Shown one piece after another: positions 13,212 through 24,266 of a stretch of DNA of 64,000 nt. The position numbers and the translations under genes are program-made. Every line of letters begins with the position of its first letter. The stretch's first letter is position 1. Below the pieces are notes generated by a model. It ran no database searches. It saw only the letters and a list, made by a program, of their open reading frames with translations, and had not been told where the DNA came from. The stretch covers positions 6,902,147 through 6,966,146 of the forward strand of contig NC_058518.1 in NCBI RefSeq assembly GCF_904849725.1, in the 5' to 3' direction. This DNA is from Hordeum vulgare subsp. vulgare (taxonomy: Eukaryota; Streptophyta; Magnoliopsida; Poales; Poaceae).

Positions 13212-14407
13212 AACGCCCACACGTGTGATCATATGCAAACCGTCCACACGCATGGATCTGCGTCCGTTTCTGCTTTCTACTAATCTTGGTATTTTATGGC
13301 TGTTTTTCTTTTCACGTAGGACCGGGCTGGTGTGTGGGCATTTAACCACTTCGTCCACACGCCCGTTTCTTTCTCAGTAGATATCTTTTTTGGCTTTCGG
13401 CTTAAAAATGTTTTATCTCATAATTAAAAAACCCAGTTAAAAATACGTTTTCACCATTAAATCCGCCTCGATGAGATCTTCAAAACTAGATCCCATGTCG
13501 ATATGTTTCGATGAAGTTTTTTTTTGGTCAACAGTTGCAATGATGTTACCCTCTAGTTGTCATAGTGTTTACACTACAGTTGTCATGACATGTTCTATCT
13601 ATTTTTTCTTTTAGATTGAAAACTATCGTTATATTTTCAACTATTTTTTACAGCACTTTTTATTAATTGACCATGGTAATTTTTAGTAATTAACCATGGC
13701 AAATTTAATGCATGGATAATGGCAATTTTTAGTAATCCATCACGGCAAATTTAGTTTATAGATCATGGCAATTTTTGAATTTTGACCATTATCGATGAAA
13801 AAAAATCGACCAAAAGTTGTCATGGTGTTTACACTGTAGTTGTTATAGTGTTTACACTAAACTTGACATTTTCTACCTATTTTTTCTTCTAGATTTAAAG
13901 ATACCGCTATATTTTTAACTCCTTTTTACTATTTTTTTTATTTATTGACCATGACAATTTTTTCACCTTGGCAATTTTAGTTTATGGTTCATGGCAAGTC
14001 TAGTGCCTTTATTCCCCGTTTTGTAATATGCCAAAATTTAATTTTAAATGTATAAGAAAAAATAGCTAAAACATAACATGACAACTTCAGTGTAAACACA
14101 ATGGCAACTAGAGTGTAACATCGTGGAAACTGTTTCACGAATTTTGTTTTCATCGAAACATATTGATATGAGATATAATTTCAAAGATCTCGGCGCGATG
14201 AATTTAATGATGAAAATGGATCTTCAATCGGATTTTTCATTTACAAGATAAAACATTTTAAAAACTAGAAATCCAAAAAGAGACCCACATGCATGCATGT
14301 GGTGTGAGCGTTAGCTGTTTTGCCCACACACAAGCGTGTGAGTTGTTTCCCTTAAACATCGCACGAAATGTGTGGACAACAACCCTTAACGTCCATACGT
14401 GTGGGGT
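13212..14407. mobile_element. TIR-flanked insertion, MuDR-like, non-coding
   Basis: Compared with repeat copies 2 and 3, about 1.2 kb of extra DNA lies between the CACACCCATAAAT-like text and GGCCTCTATGTATTAGACG. Its ends are imperfect inverted repeats (AACGCCCACACGTGTG on the left; AACCCCACACGTATGG reading in from the right). The AT-rich interior contains two related halves built on TTGTCATGGTGTTTACAC and CATGGCAATTTTTAG. No transposase is seen. Superfamily assignment is uncertain and the target duplication is not clear. Confidence 0.5.
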
Positions 14408-14505
14408 TATTAGAACCCAAAATGTCTAAGGCCTCTATGTATTAGACGTACCAGATAAAAGTACAATCATCCATCTTGAATAACTAATGTAGGACCGTGG
14501 TGATC

Positions 14506-14554
14506 TTTTTTTCTAGAGAAGGAGGATAACCTCCGGCCTCTGCATCAGTGCAAA
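14506..14554 (-). mobile_element. 49-bp LINE 3'-tail insertion
   Basis: A poly(T) and TCTAGAGAAGGAGGATAACC run into CTCCGGCCTCTGCATCAGTG. This is the reverse complement of the 3' end of a Triticeae LINE. The insert is flanked by AGGACCGTGGTGATC (14491-14505) and AGGACCGTGGAGATC (14555-14569), a 15-bp target duplication with one change. The equivalent point in copies 2 and 3 lacks it. It represents a retrotransposition that stopped after about 50 bp. Confidence 0.8.
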
Positions 14555-14813
14555 AGGACCGTGGAGATCAACAACCATGAATCGCAGAGCTGAATAAATC
14601 CTGAAGTCTAAACCAACATTAGGCAACTTCGACTTTACATAATGCCCCCTTTGGCCTTGGTGCACATGGCAGGTTATCCCCTTTATTCTTTGGTCATTCA
14701 TGATTTGTTCCCTTCCTTTAACTCTTTATCTGTCAGAGAACTGAATTCATTGCTTGCTGCTATAACGAATCATCACGTCCTTCCTCCGGTTGATGTTCAA
14801 GTTTTGTGTATAT

Positions 14814-16277
14814 GACCAGAAAATTGTATTCCAGTTAGATCACCGTAGCCCCTACAGCCGCCCCCGCCTCCCCCGTGCGGCAGCGCCGCCCCGTACTGGG
14901 GAGCCCCCGCCCACCTCCTACAGCTGCCCCCACCTCCTCTTCCCTCCGCCGCAGTCGCCCGGGGCGTCACAGGGCAAAGCCCTTGTGGCGTGGCGGCGGC
15001 GGCGGTTTTCTCCTCGGATCTCGATCTGGTTGTGAGGCGGCGCTCCTTTTCCGCCAAATCGGCACATGCTTGGTTGTGGTGCGGCGGCGGCGTAGGAGGA
15101 CGACACCAACAACGACGGATCTGGCCTTGACTCAGTCGGGCTGATTCGGTGTGCTACTGATCTCAATCGCTGTTAGCGGTGCACTGCTCATGGACTAGAT
15201 CTGCAACACGAGGATGCCTGTGGCGCCGGCCCTAGGCTTGGTGGTGGTGGCCTTCTTCCTCGTCGGAGGTGGTCGGCCAGCTGGCTGTGCATGGAGTGGG
15301 GACGGGCGGCTGCCGGTGAAATCCGTGATCCAACTTCGGTCATGGCGGGTGAAGACGACGCCTACGCGTCGTTACCTTCTTGAAGGCATCACCTCTACAG
15401 TCTCCGTCTTCCTACTCGCAGTCCAATCAGTGTCGGGCTGCTTTGGTACCGTGGTGGTGCTTCGGCCGTTCAGGCGGCGGCGGTTGGATCCTTTGATCTA
15501 GTCTCCAGCAGAGAAGGCGGCAACCCGTGGACAAGAAGCTGGATGGAGTTCTTCAAACAGATCTGGGTGAAAACTTGCTCTTGGCTAGATGCCAAGGCCG
15601 GCGATGGCGACGCTCCCTTCTTGAAGGCATCGCCGAGGAGAAGTTCTAGACCACTATCTGCTACCTCCGGAGGAAACCCTAGATCGATAGATCAGAAGAC
15701 GGTGGCCCGCTTGTGTCGTCCCCCCTTGGGGGCGTCATTCTTGGAGGTGTACGCGGGTTCGGTGGACCAGTGGATGTTTTCTTTGGTGGAGCGGTGCTTC
15801 ATCCTGCACATTGAAGGCGACAGATCTCGATGGTGTGGCGCCCTGGTGATTAGGCGTCTAATGTTCGAGGATGGACTCACGCAGGAGGGCGACGCTGTCT
15901 GGCGTCATGGTGGCGTTGATGGCAGCTAGACCGGGCAACGTGGATGCATCAGTACAGTTCTGAAGATGGATTGATGGCAGTTGGCGGCAACCACCTCTGA
16001 GTGTGCGCCGGACCGGTGGATGCCCCATAGCCGGCAGGTGGCTTGGTTGGGACATCAGGTCTTAGATGTTAGGTTTGGCTACGAGGTCTATTTGGTATTA
16101 GGCCCAGACTATCATCATCCCTTCATCAATTGTATAGAAGTAGCGACATATGTTGTCTAAATGGTGGCTTTAGTCTTACTGATGTATTACTTTGTAAGGT
16201 CTTTGTGAATAATTAATAAAATGGCTGCATGTATCGCTCAGATGCAGAGGCTCGGAGTCTTCCTCCTTTTCTAAAAA
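14814..16277 (+). mobile_element. LINE-derived non-autonomous retroposon
   Basis: The 1464-bp insert has perfect 15-bp flanking repeats AAGTTTTGTGTATAT (14799-14813 and 16278-16292). It has a GC-rich 5' part and a typical LINE 3' UTR (AATAAAATGGCTGCATGTAT, then GATGCAGAGGCTCGGAGTC, CCTCCTTTTCT and poly(A)). Short open frames (15214-15501, 15543-15929) show no reverse transcriptase or endonuclease motif, so it must have been mobilised in trans. It landed within the promoter of repeat copy 1. The target duplication on the right rebuilt an intact TATATATAA. Confidence 0.8.
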
Positions 16278-16287
16278 AAGTTTTGTG

Positions 16288-16296
16288 TATATATAA
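16288..16296 (+). promoter_or_regulatory. TATA box of repeat copy 1 (restored)
   Basis: TATATATAAG is followed at about 30-60 bp by a C-rich leader (CTTCGCCCTCTTCGGTCATAGCC). The same arrangement occurs at 23287 and 25888. It was split by the LINE-derived insertion and rebuilt from the target duplication. No coding exon follows in this copy. Confidence 0.5.
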
Positions 16297-16587
16297 GTGA
16301 TGATTTCAGGCGTTGATATACTTCGCCCTCTTCGGTCATAGCCATTTTTTTCTCTTACCACCAAAACGTTCGCCACTGTTATTCTTATACAGGATGGACA
16401 CTGTTAAATTATGATTCAAATTCTGTCTTATTGGACTAGACGTAGTATAAACAGTGTGGGCATTTGCATTGGTAGCGACGCGTACGAGTAGAACTCATTT
16501 ATTTGTCCTTCAAGAACTCTCATGTATTGACCCTTATATATACCTCCTCATAATGAATTGTGCGTTTGTGCCTTTCTAGTTTTCTTC

Positions 16588-16637
16588 TGCAAGGATTTTC
16601 ACGTAAACAACTGCAAGGATTTTCACGTAAACAATTG
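16588..16637 (+). repeat. Direct duplication of a 25-bp unit
   Basis: CTGCAAGGATTTTCACGTAAACAA occurs twice head to tail. This is a minor local duplication with no recognised function. Confidence 0.7.
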
Positions 16638-16639
16638 TA

Positions 16640-17150
16640 CCTCTCGCGTCACTTTTTTTCGCTGCAACCGTAAGAGCAAGTATAATAAGGTGACATAAGC
16701 AGGCTATAAGGATTGAAATATTATATCCTTGATTAGTTGGAGGAGAGAGAGGAGGAGAGAGAAAAGAAGCGGGTTCTTGGTGAGTAGCCAGCTGCAGCAC
16801 GAGACCCAATACACTTTGTGAGATTGTAAGGTGGGCCAACTACTACTAAAGTATTACACATCTAAAATTTACTATTGTATATGCCGGCTATTAGGTTGAC
16901 TCTATATGACATGATAACTCCTTATAACCGATTGTTGGCTGTATGATTAACCATTCTTTGAAGGCCTTCAACCTGCTACTACTCCTGTTGAGAACGTAAA
17001 GGCTATAAGGTTACTTTTTTTCTTGTTCGGTTGCAACGTCTACATCCAGCGACAACTAGGTGCTATGTACTCTATTCATTTGATCCGCATATTAGTTCTC
17101 TCAAGAATTGTTTTTAACGGCATGTAACAAACAAGGTAATTTTTTTTTGC
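16640..17150. other. AT-rich spacer with a possible MITE-like end
   Basis: AGAGCAAGTATAATAAGGTG near 16673 resembles the end of a common grass hAT/Harbinger-type MITE (GAGCAAGTATAATA). A matching inverted right end was not found, so the element is either truncated or not real. No gene is seen. Confidence 0.3.
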
Positions 17151-17154
17151 TAAT

Positions 17155-19355
17155 GTTGCTTGTGACGATTGTTCCGATGATGCTCTTGTTGTTATTGCTA
17201 GATGCGCCGAGACCAATGATGAGTGTGTACTCGACAATGCATGTACTTTTCATATGTGCCGCATAGAGATTGGTTTACTACTTTTGATTCTACTACTGCT
17301 GCTGGTTCTGTTTTGGGTTTTGGTAATTTACCATGCAAGATTGAAGGCATCGGTTCCATTCGAATCAACATGTTTGATGGCATAATCAGAACTTTGAAAA
17401 GTGTTCAGTATATTCCGAAGATGAAGAAAAATCTTATCTCTGTGAGTGCCCTTGATGCAAAGGGATACACGTATTCAGGTGAAGATAGCATTTTGAAGGT
17501 AACCAAAGGTTCTCTTATTGTGATGAAAGATGAATTAAGTTTGATCAGTGGTCTTTATTACCTTTGAGGTTCTACCATATCAGGTAATGCTAATCCAGTT
17601 ATTTCAAAGAATTGTAATTGTGATGCTGCCAACCTTTGGCATATGCGCCTTGGACATATGTGTGAGCTTGGTTTTGTAGAGTTAAATAAGAGAGGTCTTC
17701 TTGATGGTTATGAAACTGGTAAATTGAAATTTTATGAGCATTGTATCTTCGGCAAGCAAAAGAGGTGAAATTCAACACTTCGACTCATACAACTGAAAGT
17801 ATTCTTAATTATCTGCATTCTTATTTATGGGGACCATCCTGGATAAAGTCACTAGGTCGTGCTAGTTACATGTTAACTATTATTGATGATTATTCCAGAA
17901 AAGTTTGTCTTAGTTCTTGAAGCATAAATGGCAAGAATTCTGAGCTTTTAAGGAGTGGAAGATTATGATTTAGAGGCAAACTGAAAAGAAAGTAAAATTA
18001 CTACACCATTCCTTATAGTCCTCAACAAAACGGTGTTGTTGAGCGTATGAACCGGACCATTATTTCCAGATCCCGTTGCATGTTGTCCAATGCAGGATTG
18101 CATAGGCATTTTTAGGCTGAGGCCGCTTTCATTGCTTGTTATCTCATTAACCTTCACCATCTATTGCTTTTAATAAGAAAACTCCAATTAAGGTATGCTC
18201 TCGTTCACCTGCTGATTATTCATAATTAAGAGTTTTTGGTTGCATTGCTTATGCTCATGTTGATAATGAAAACTTGCAGCCTAGGGCTGTTAAGTTCATA
18301 TTTCTTGGTTATAAATCTGGTGTTAAAGGTTTTAAATTGTGGAATCTTGAAACACATAAGGTTGTTATTAGCAGAAATGTTATCCTTAATGAATCTGCCA
18401 TGTTACATGATGTTCCATCTACTAATGTTCCTGTTGAGAATGAACAACAACCTACTGTTCAGGTGGAGCATGTTATTGATTCAGGTGATACATATAAGGA
18501 AAAGTTTGATGCACATGATGGACCCATCGTTGATGATGAATATGTCACTCCAAATCAGCCTATTGTTCCACCTAGTTGGAATCTCGCACGTGACAGAGTT
18601 AGGCGGGGTATTAATGCACCCAAAAGGTTAATTGAAGACTGGACTATTGTTGCATTTGTTTTATCTGTTCCAGAAGAGACTGAAGGTAATGCTGAGCCTT
18701 CTTCATATTTCGAGGCTATTATTTCCGGTGATAGTAATAAGTGGATGACCTCTATGCATGATGAGATGAAATCACTTGAAAAGAATGTCACTTGGGATGT
18801 AGTAAGGTTACCTGGAGAGAAGAAACCTATTCGTTGCAGGTGGGTTTTCAAAAGAAAGGAAGGTGTTTCTCCTAATGATGAGGCAAGATATAAAGCAAGG
18901 TTAGTTGCTAAAGGTTATATCCAAATTCCAGGTATTGACTATAAGGAGCATAGCTCTATTCGCACTTTACTTAGTATTATTGTCATGCGGGATTTTGAAC
19001 TTGAACAGTTAGATGTTAAAATTGCATTCTTACATGGAGTATTAGAAGAGGATATCTGTCTCGATTAACCTAAAGGTTTTGTTATTTCTGGAAAAGAAAA
19101 GCTTGTCTGTTAAATAAATCTCTTTATGGATTGAAGCAATCTCCTAGACAGTGGTGCAGGAGATTTAGCACCTTTATGCTCTCTCAAGGTTTCAAAAGGT
19201 CTAATTATGATATTTGTGTTTATTTGAAAACTCTTAATGATTCAGCTATTTATTTGCTCCTTTATTTTTTTGATATGCTAATTGCTGCAAAGTGCGTGTT
19301 AGAGATTAATGAACTAAAGAAGCAACTGATTAATGAATTTGAGATGAAGGATTTG
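17155..19355 (+). pseudogene. Dead Copia pol fragment
   Basis: Pieces of a Ty1-copia polyprotein follow in order: protease region (CTFHMC near 17236), pre-integrase LWHMRLGHM (about 17635), integrase pieces (TIIDDYSRK about 17877; GVVERMNRTI about 18033), the post-integrase segment ([16 protein letters not shown] about 18296), reverse transcriptase ([11 protein letters not shown] about 18835; [18 protein letters not shown]) and LYGLKQSPRQW (about 19124). Many stops and frameshifts break it, and the YVDD catalytic box is YFFDM near 19263. It stops abruptly after EMKDL at 19355, before RNase H. No LTRs, primer site or target duplication are seen. It is an old truncated remnant lying between repeat copies 1 and 2. 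Confidence 0.85.
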
Positions 19356-19519
19356 GTGAAACGGTGGCGTGGTGGGTGGACGGAAGAGACGGAGAGCAGA
19401 GCACGGCATGCATGGCGACGTACCCATCCCCTCATGTCCAGGGATAAAATGGTACGGAGAAGATATCCCCCACCCCGTACAGATTGCAAAGGAAAAGAGT
19501 TTCCCTACTCAATTGTTTA

Positions 19520-19676
19520 CTCCCTTCATTCCTAAGTATTAGTGTTTTTAGAGATTTCATTATGAACTACATACCGAACAAAATGAGTGAATCTATACTA
19601 TAAAATATGTCTATATACATTCAAATATTGTCCGTAGTGGAATCTGTAAAAAGGCTTATATTTAGAAACGGTGGGA
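19520..19676. mobile_element. Stowaway-type MITE
   Basis: The left end CTCCCTTCATTCCTAAGTAT and right end CTTATATTTAGAAACGGTGGGA are imperfect inverted repeats of the Triticeae Stowaway consensus. TA dinucleotides flank the element. It lies between the dead Copia pol and repeat copy 2. Confidence 0.7.
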
Positions 19677-19734
19677 TAATTATTTTTGTAGGGAAGCAAG
19701 TGCTTAGCGGATGCAAGAAAGAACTCGAAGTACT

Positions 19735-19920
19735 CCATTATTTTGCATGTGATGTGATGAATTCAGCTGTGGTTGACACTATCCCTGGTTTTCATTCCAA
19801 GCAGTGGAACATGATATCTCAAGAGCCCAGCCCAGTATTTGTGATTTCTTCCCGGATACCTGAAAATGCCAATGAAATCGTCGATTTCTTTGCATGGAAC
19901 TGGGCGCAACTTCTTTTACT
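19735..19920 (+). pseudogene. Coding-like relic shared by repeat copies 1 and 2
   Basis: The frame encodes VVDTIPGFHSKQWNMISQE and then ENANEIVDFFAWNWAQLLLL. A related text at 12259-12350 encodes VSAHANEIVNFLARMSATSV. Conservation of the NEIV..F.A core between two repeat copies suggests the remains of a coding exon at the left edge of the duplicated locus. The family is not recognised. Confidence 0.35.
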
Positions 19921-19974
19921 GAACACACACGTAACTGATGCAGAGGTGTCCATCTTTAGTACGCATACAGAGCA

Positions 19975-21380
19975 GATAGCGTGCGCACATTCAATGTGGA
20001 ACCTGGTTCCAATATCTATTTCAAGCTGAAGGCATGGGCACCCTCAGATGCGTGCAGTGCAGTGCACTTCTATATGAAAGGCGATGCTGGCTGGTGCTTT
20101 CATTTCACCAAAGCACCATCACTAATGAGTAATGCACAGGATCAAAAGACAAGGCCATGATGACCAACTTATTCGGTCTTACAAGCTTGTGGCTCTGCCG
20201 TGCCCTTCTTCTTTTGCTTTTGCCTTTGCCTTCTTTGACTGATATGCTATGTGTTTGTGAAAGATGGAGGATTGGATCAACATACAGGTCACAGATTTAA
20301 GACTTCATTTCATTTCCTCCTGAATTTCTCTTCCTTAATTTCCGTTTTTCGGTTTCACTGAAAAAATTCCCGTAAAGCTGAAACCACTGGAAGTTTAAAT
20401 TCAAAAAAATTGTCCGAGTAGCTTCATGTGTATGTTCCGGAACACCCCTAGCCACACAGACAAAGAACACCCCTAGCCACACACACCAATGTTAAGAGAT
20501 AACTTCTATCTGAGTAGCCGTACATGCTCTAATTGAGATAACGTGGACGTTTAAATTCAAATAAATTCAATTTATTCACTCGGTATTCCATTTTTTCGGT
20601 GGGTAGCGGAAGCACCGGTTTCCGAAAATACCAGCCGAGAAAAAAAAACATGGTTATTATTGCCTCATGTATATGTTCTGGAACACCCCTAGCTACACAC
20701 ACAAATATATGAGGCCTATGTATTTGACGTACCATATAGAAAGTATGATCATCCATCGTGAATACCTGGCGGCAGGACCATCGGGAGATACAGCCATGAA
20801 TCACAGAGCTAACTTAATCCTGAAAGCTAAACCGTAAACATTATGCAATTTCGACTTTACATAATGCCCCTTTTATGGCCGTATGCATCTTTCGATGCAG
20901 AGGCCGGGGCTTAGCCTCCTTTTCTAAAAAAACATAATGCCCCTTTGGCCTTGGTGCACAATGGAAGGTTATCCCCTTTATTCTTTGATCATTCACGTTT
21001 TGTTTCCTTCCTTTAACTGTTTATCTATCTGAGAACTGTATTCTTTACTTGCTGCTGTAAACTCATTCACTTTATATATTCTCCTTTGTGATTTTGCACT
21101 CACTTCTGAGCTATATAAAAGTAGGGTCAATTTGCTTGTATTTTCTTAGGACCGTACATGGAAGCTACTGTTTAGCTTTTAAGTAGAAACATGGACAATT
21201 ATAATATATTTGGAAGCCGTCAGTTTAAGAATTGCTGAATATATATTTCTCAGTGATCTAAGAATCTACATGACATTAAATTATAAAAAGTTATCCCCCG
21301 TGCAGGTTTGTTAGCCGCTCAGAGGTAAAACACACGTTGATTGTTAATGAATCAATATTATTTCTACAAATCTTACCCGG
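19975..21380 (+). repeat. Local repeat, copy 2 (modules A, B part, D)
   Basis: Module A (about 19975-20330) is followed by module B (about 20690-21060, without its TATA end). After a deletion of module C comes module D (about 21100-21380, including TCAATTTGCTTGTATTTTCTTAG and TAGCCGCTCAGAGGTAAAACACAC). Module D recurs at 25465-25690. A 58-bp LINE tail is inserted at 20874. The stretch GAACACCCCTAGCCACACAC is itself duplicated at 20439 and 20467. Confidence 0.6.
20874..20931 (+). mobile_element. 58-bp LINE 3'-tail insertion
   Basis: GGCCGTATGCATCTTTCGATGCAGAGGC, then the LINE tail CTCCTTTTCTAAAAAAA, is flanked by perfect 15-bp repeats ACATAATGCCCCTTT (20859-20873 and 20932-20946). The intact target text without the insertion is seen in repeat copy 3 (ACATAATGCCCCTTTGGCC near 23119). 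It is the extreme 3' end of the same LINE group found at 16218 and 27350. Confidence 0.85.
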
Positions 21381-21411
21381 TACAGTTTCTTATATTAAAA
21401 TTTCGGACATG

Positions 21412-21990
21412 CACTAATAGAAAACATGGCTTTGGTCCAGCCGAGAAAAGGGCTTTAGTCCCGGTTCAATTACGAACCGGGACCAATGGATGTTTTAGTC
21501 CTGATTCGTGAGGCTAGTGCGCCGGCCGGGTCAGGGTCCCGGTTCGTCTGACCCCTTTGTTTCCGGTTCCAGACACGAACCGGGAACAATGGTCCTCGCT
21601 CCTAGCGGAGCACCTTTAGTCCCGGTTGGTGGCTGGAACCGTACTAAAGGTTAGTCTTCTGTTCCGGTTCTGGTCACCAACCGGATCCAAAGAAATGCAT
21701 ATACCCTCGCCCTGCCGACCCTGTCCTCTGTTTTTTGGCCAAGGTGTGCATGTCATGCTCTTGTTGCCACCCTTCTATGCATGCACATGGAGGTGTTCGA
21801 TGAAATGCCCGAGCCATACTTAAGCTTTCTCCTCCAAGCTTCATTTTCCTCAAGATTTGTCTAGGTTTGACGGTGCACCAACTACACAAGTGTTCTAAAA
21901 CGTTAGCTACTTCATCCTTTCATCTCTCACTGCTAGTTTAGCTTATTCCAAATGCTTTAAAAGTAGAGTGATTTGTGGGTTTTAGTTTAG
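21412..21990 (+). mobile_element. CACTA transposon 5' end (truncated)
   Basis: It starts CACTAATAGAAAACATGGC, a Triticeae CACTA terminus. Subterminal inverted motifs built on TTTAGTCCCGGTTC and GAACCGGGACC follow (21450-21690). The next part, with CGATGAAATGCCCGAGCCA and CTTAAGCTTTCTCCTCCAAG, matches the usual internal non-coding text of this group. No transposase and no right TIR were found, so the element is cut off within or before the GC-rich stretch at 22010-22490. Confidence 0.75.
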
Positions 21991-22508
21991 GAGTGTACAT
22001 GGAAGTTCTTTTGATAAAAATGGAACCGCCGTCGGAGGACGACCACCAGAGACATGGAGGAACGGATAGGAGGGGGACACAGAAGTTTCCACACACACAA
22101 ACACCCTGCCGCAGCGACGGTGTTTTCTATTTTTCCTCGAGCACAAACTCGATCATCCCACACTTACAAACTGCGGGCGAGGAAGGTTATATAGCCACGC
22201 GCCCTGACACGGCATGCAGCGAACCGAGCGCCCCCACTCGCGCACCCCCCATGTCCCGCGCTCCATGATCACGCTCCCGACGTGCACGAACACGTCCACG
22301 CATGACCCGGTCCTGCGCCCGACGCGGTCTCTGACACGCAGCCTGCGCCAACTAACTCCAGCATGCGCACGCACACGCGCTGACTCACACACACACCTAC
22401 AGTCGACACGTACACACGCGGCTGAGTCCCGCCGCGGCTAGGAACCGACGCGCCCAGCGTGCACAAACGCACGCGTCTGAGCTCCGTTGCGGCTTATTCT
22501 CAACAGTC
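21991..22508. other. GC-rich stretch, origin unclear
   Basis: Several overlapping frames on both strands follow base composition and show no protein features. A TATA-like GTTATATAGCC at about 22185 precedes C-rich sequence and could be a captured promoter/leader or part of the CACTA element. Confidence 0.25.
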
Positions 22509-24266
22509 ACTGCACAAGCAAACTACATGTTAGAGAACACAATACCTCAGGCTAACCGATCAATCCACAAGTGTCCAAATATAGTATGCATACATATTAT
22601 ATATAGCATGCACAAATTCAATCTGGAACTCAGTTCAAATATCTATTTCAGTTTTCAAGCCAAAGGCATGGACACCCTCAGATGATGTGTGCACTTTCAT
22701 AGGAAAGGCGATGCTAGCTGGCTGATGCTTTTAGTTCACCAAACCACCTTCACTAATGAGTGATGCACAAGATTAAAAGACATTGCCATGATGACCAAGT
22801 TATTCCATCTTAAAAGCTTGTGGCTCTGCCATCCCTTTCTTCTTTTGATTTTGCTTTTCTTTGTCTGGTGTGCTATGTGTATGTAAAACATATGGAGGAT
22901 AACCGATCACAGATTTAAGACTTGTTGTTTCATCGACTCCTGAATTCTTCTCTCACCACCCAAATATCTACGGCCTATCTATTTGACTCACCAGATAAAA
23001 GTATGACCATCCACCGTGAATACCTAGCGGCAGGGCCATAGGGATCTAGAACCATGAATCTCAGAGCTGAATTGATCCCGAAAGCTACACTTTAAACATT
23101 ACACAACTTTGACTTCACATAATGCCCCTTTGGCCTTGGTGCACATGGCAGATTATCCCTATTATTCTTTCGTCATTGATGATTTGTTTCCTTCCTTTAA
23201 CTCTTTATCTTTCAGAGAACTATATTCTTTGCTTGCTGCTGTTCCAAGCATCACGTCCTTCCTCCTGTTGATGTTCAAGTATTGTGTATATATAAGTGAT
23301 GAGTTTGGGCGTTGAGGCGCCTCGCCCTCTCCTGTCCTAGCCATTCATTATTTGTCCTACCACCAAAACTTTGACACTGTTCTTCTTATTGCTGCGTCTT
23401 CTAATACCTAGAAGCGTCATTTCAGTTTCAACTTTTGTTGGCATTTTTACCTGCTTTTGTGGTTTCACATCCAGTCTAGAAGTATTCTTTTTCCTAGCCA
23501 TCAATACAAAAAATACAGAAAATTGTTTGTGTTTCGCCCCTTCGATTGTTGTTCTCCCACGTATAAAAAGTAGTCTTTGTTCCTAGTGATCAACAAAAAC
23601 AAAAATATGTGCATGTTCCACCATTAATCCCTTTTTCTAGTCATTTAAGAGAAAAAGAATTATTTGTTGCTTCCCTGTTCATTCTTGTCCTTTCACATAT
23701 AAAAATATTTTTTCTATTGATCAATACAAAAACAAATTGATGACATGCTCCAATTTTGCATTGCTCTTCCGCATATACACCGCAATCCTGTTTCCTAGTG
23801 ATAAACATTGAAAAAATATCATTTGTGTTTCTCTTTACCGTTGTCTTTTCAGAGCTACAACTACTCCTTTTATCTAGCTCTAGTTTTGGATTGATAATAA
23901 AAAAAACAGCACAAATAAGTCATTGGCTTTCCATTATTGACTTTGTTCTCTTATCCAGACTTTGTTCTCTTTTCTACGGATAAATACAGAAAAAAAACAA
24001 AAAGATCATTGGTTTCACCCCTTTATTGTTTTTCCACGTTTATCATTGCTTCCTTTTCTAGTTACCAGCTCCACCAGAAACACCAAAAGATTATTGGCTT
24101 GTCCCACTACTGAGATATTTGAAGTAAATTTGGTTGATCAGACCATTTCTTGACGTCCATATTACGGTGCCTAATTCAACAACCAGGTAATTTACATATC
24201 CTTTGTGTTTTTTTTACTCATTTATGGGCTATATAACAAGCAGGGTTAATTTGCTTGTGTTTTCTT
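22509..24266 (+). repeat. Local repeat, copy 3 (modules A, B, C), the most complete
   Basis: Module A (22509-22960), module B with an intact TATA box (about 22960-23400), and module C (about 23400-24240, AT-rich with repeated CTAGTGATCAATACAAAAA-like text) are followed by the CTATATAACAAGCAGGGTTAATTTG module-D start. This copy gives the ancestral order A-B-C-D and shows the empty sites of the two LINE insertions in copies 1 and 2. Confidence 0.65.
23287..23295 (+). promoter_or_regulatory. TATA box of repeat copy 3
   Basis: TATATATAAG is followed by a C-rich leader (CGCCTCGCCCTCTCCTGTCC) at the distance expected of a plant transcription start. It is conserved in copies 1 and 5. No coding exon is seen downstream before module C. 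Confidence 0.5.

Larger units (their letters stand above)
12634..16400 (+). repeat. Local repeat, copy 1 (modules A and B, interrupted)
   Basis: Module A (about 12634-13100, from TTGCTGCACACGCAAACTAC to TTTCATCTCCTCCTGAATTTCTC) and module B (14408-14813, continued at 16278-16400) recur in copies 2, 3 and 4. Copy 1 is broken by a TIR-flanked insertion (about 13212-14407), a 49-bp LINE tail (14506-14554) and a 1.46-kb LINE-derived insertion (14814-16277). Module B ends in a TATA-box promoter. The repeat is confined to this locus, as expected for serial segmental duplication and not a dispersed transposon. Confidence 0.65.

Noticed and set aside
14797..15929. Possible small genes inside the 1.46-kb LINE-derived insertion
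   Set aside because: The whole interval is bounded by a perfect target duplication and ends in a LINE tail; the frames lack domains.
22153..22472. Several Arg/Thr-rich frames on both strands
   Set aside because: Composition effect in a GC-rich segment next to the CACTA end; mutually overlapping and featureless.
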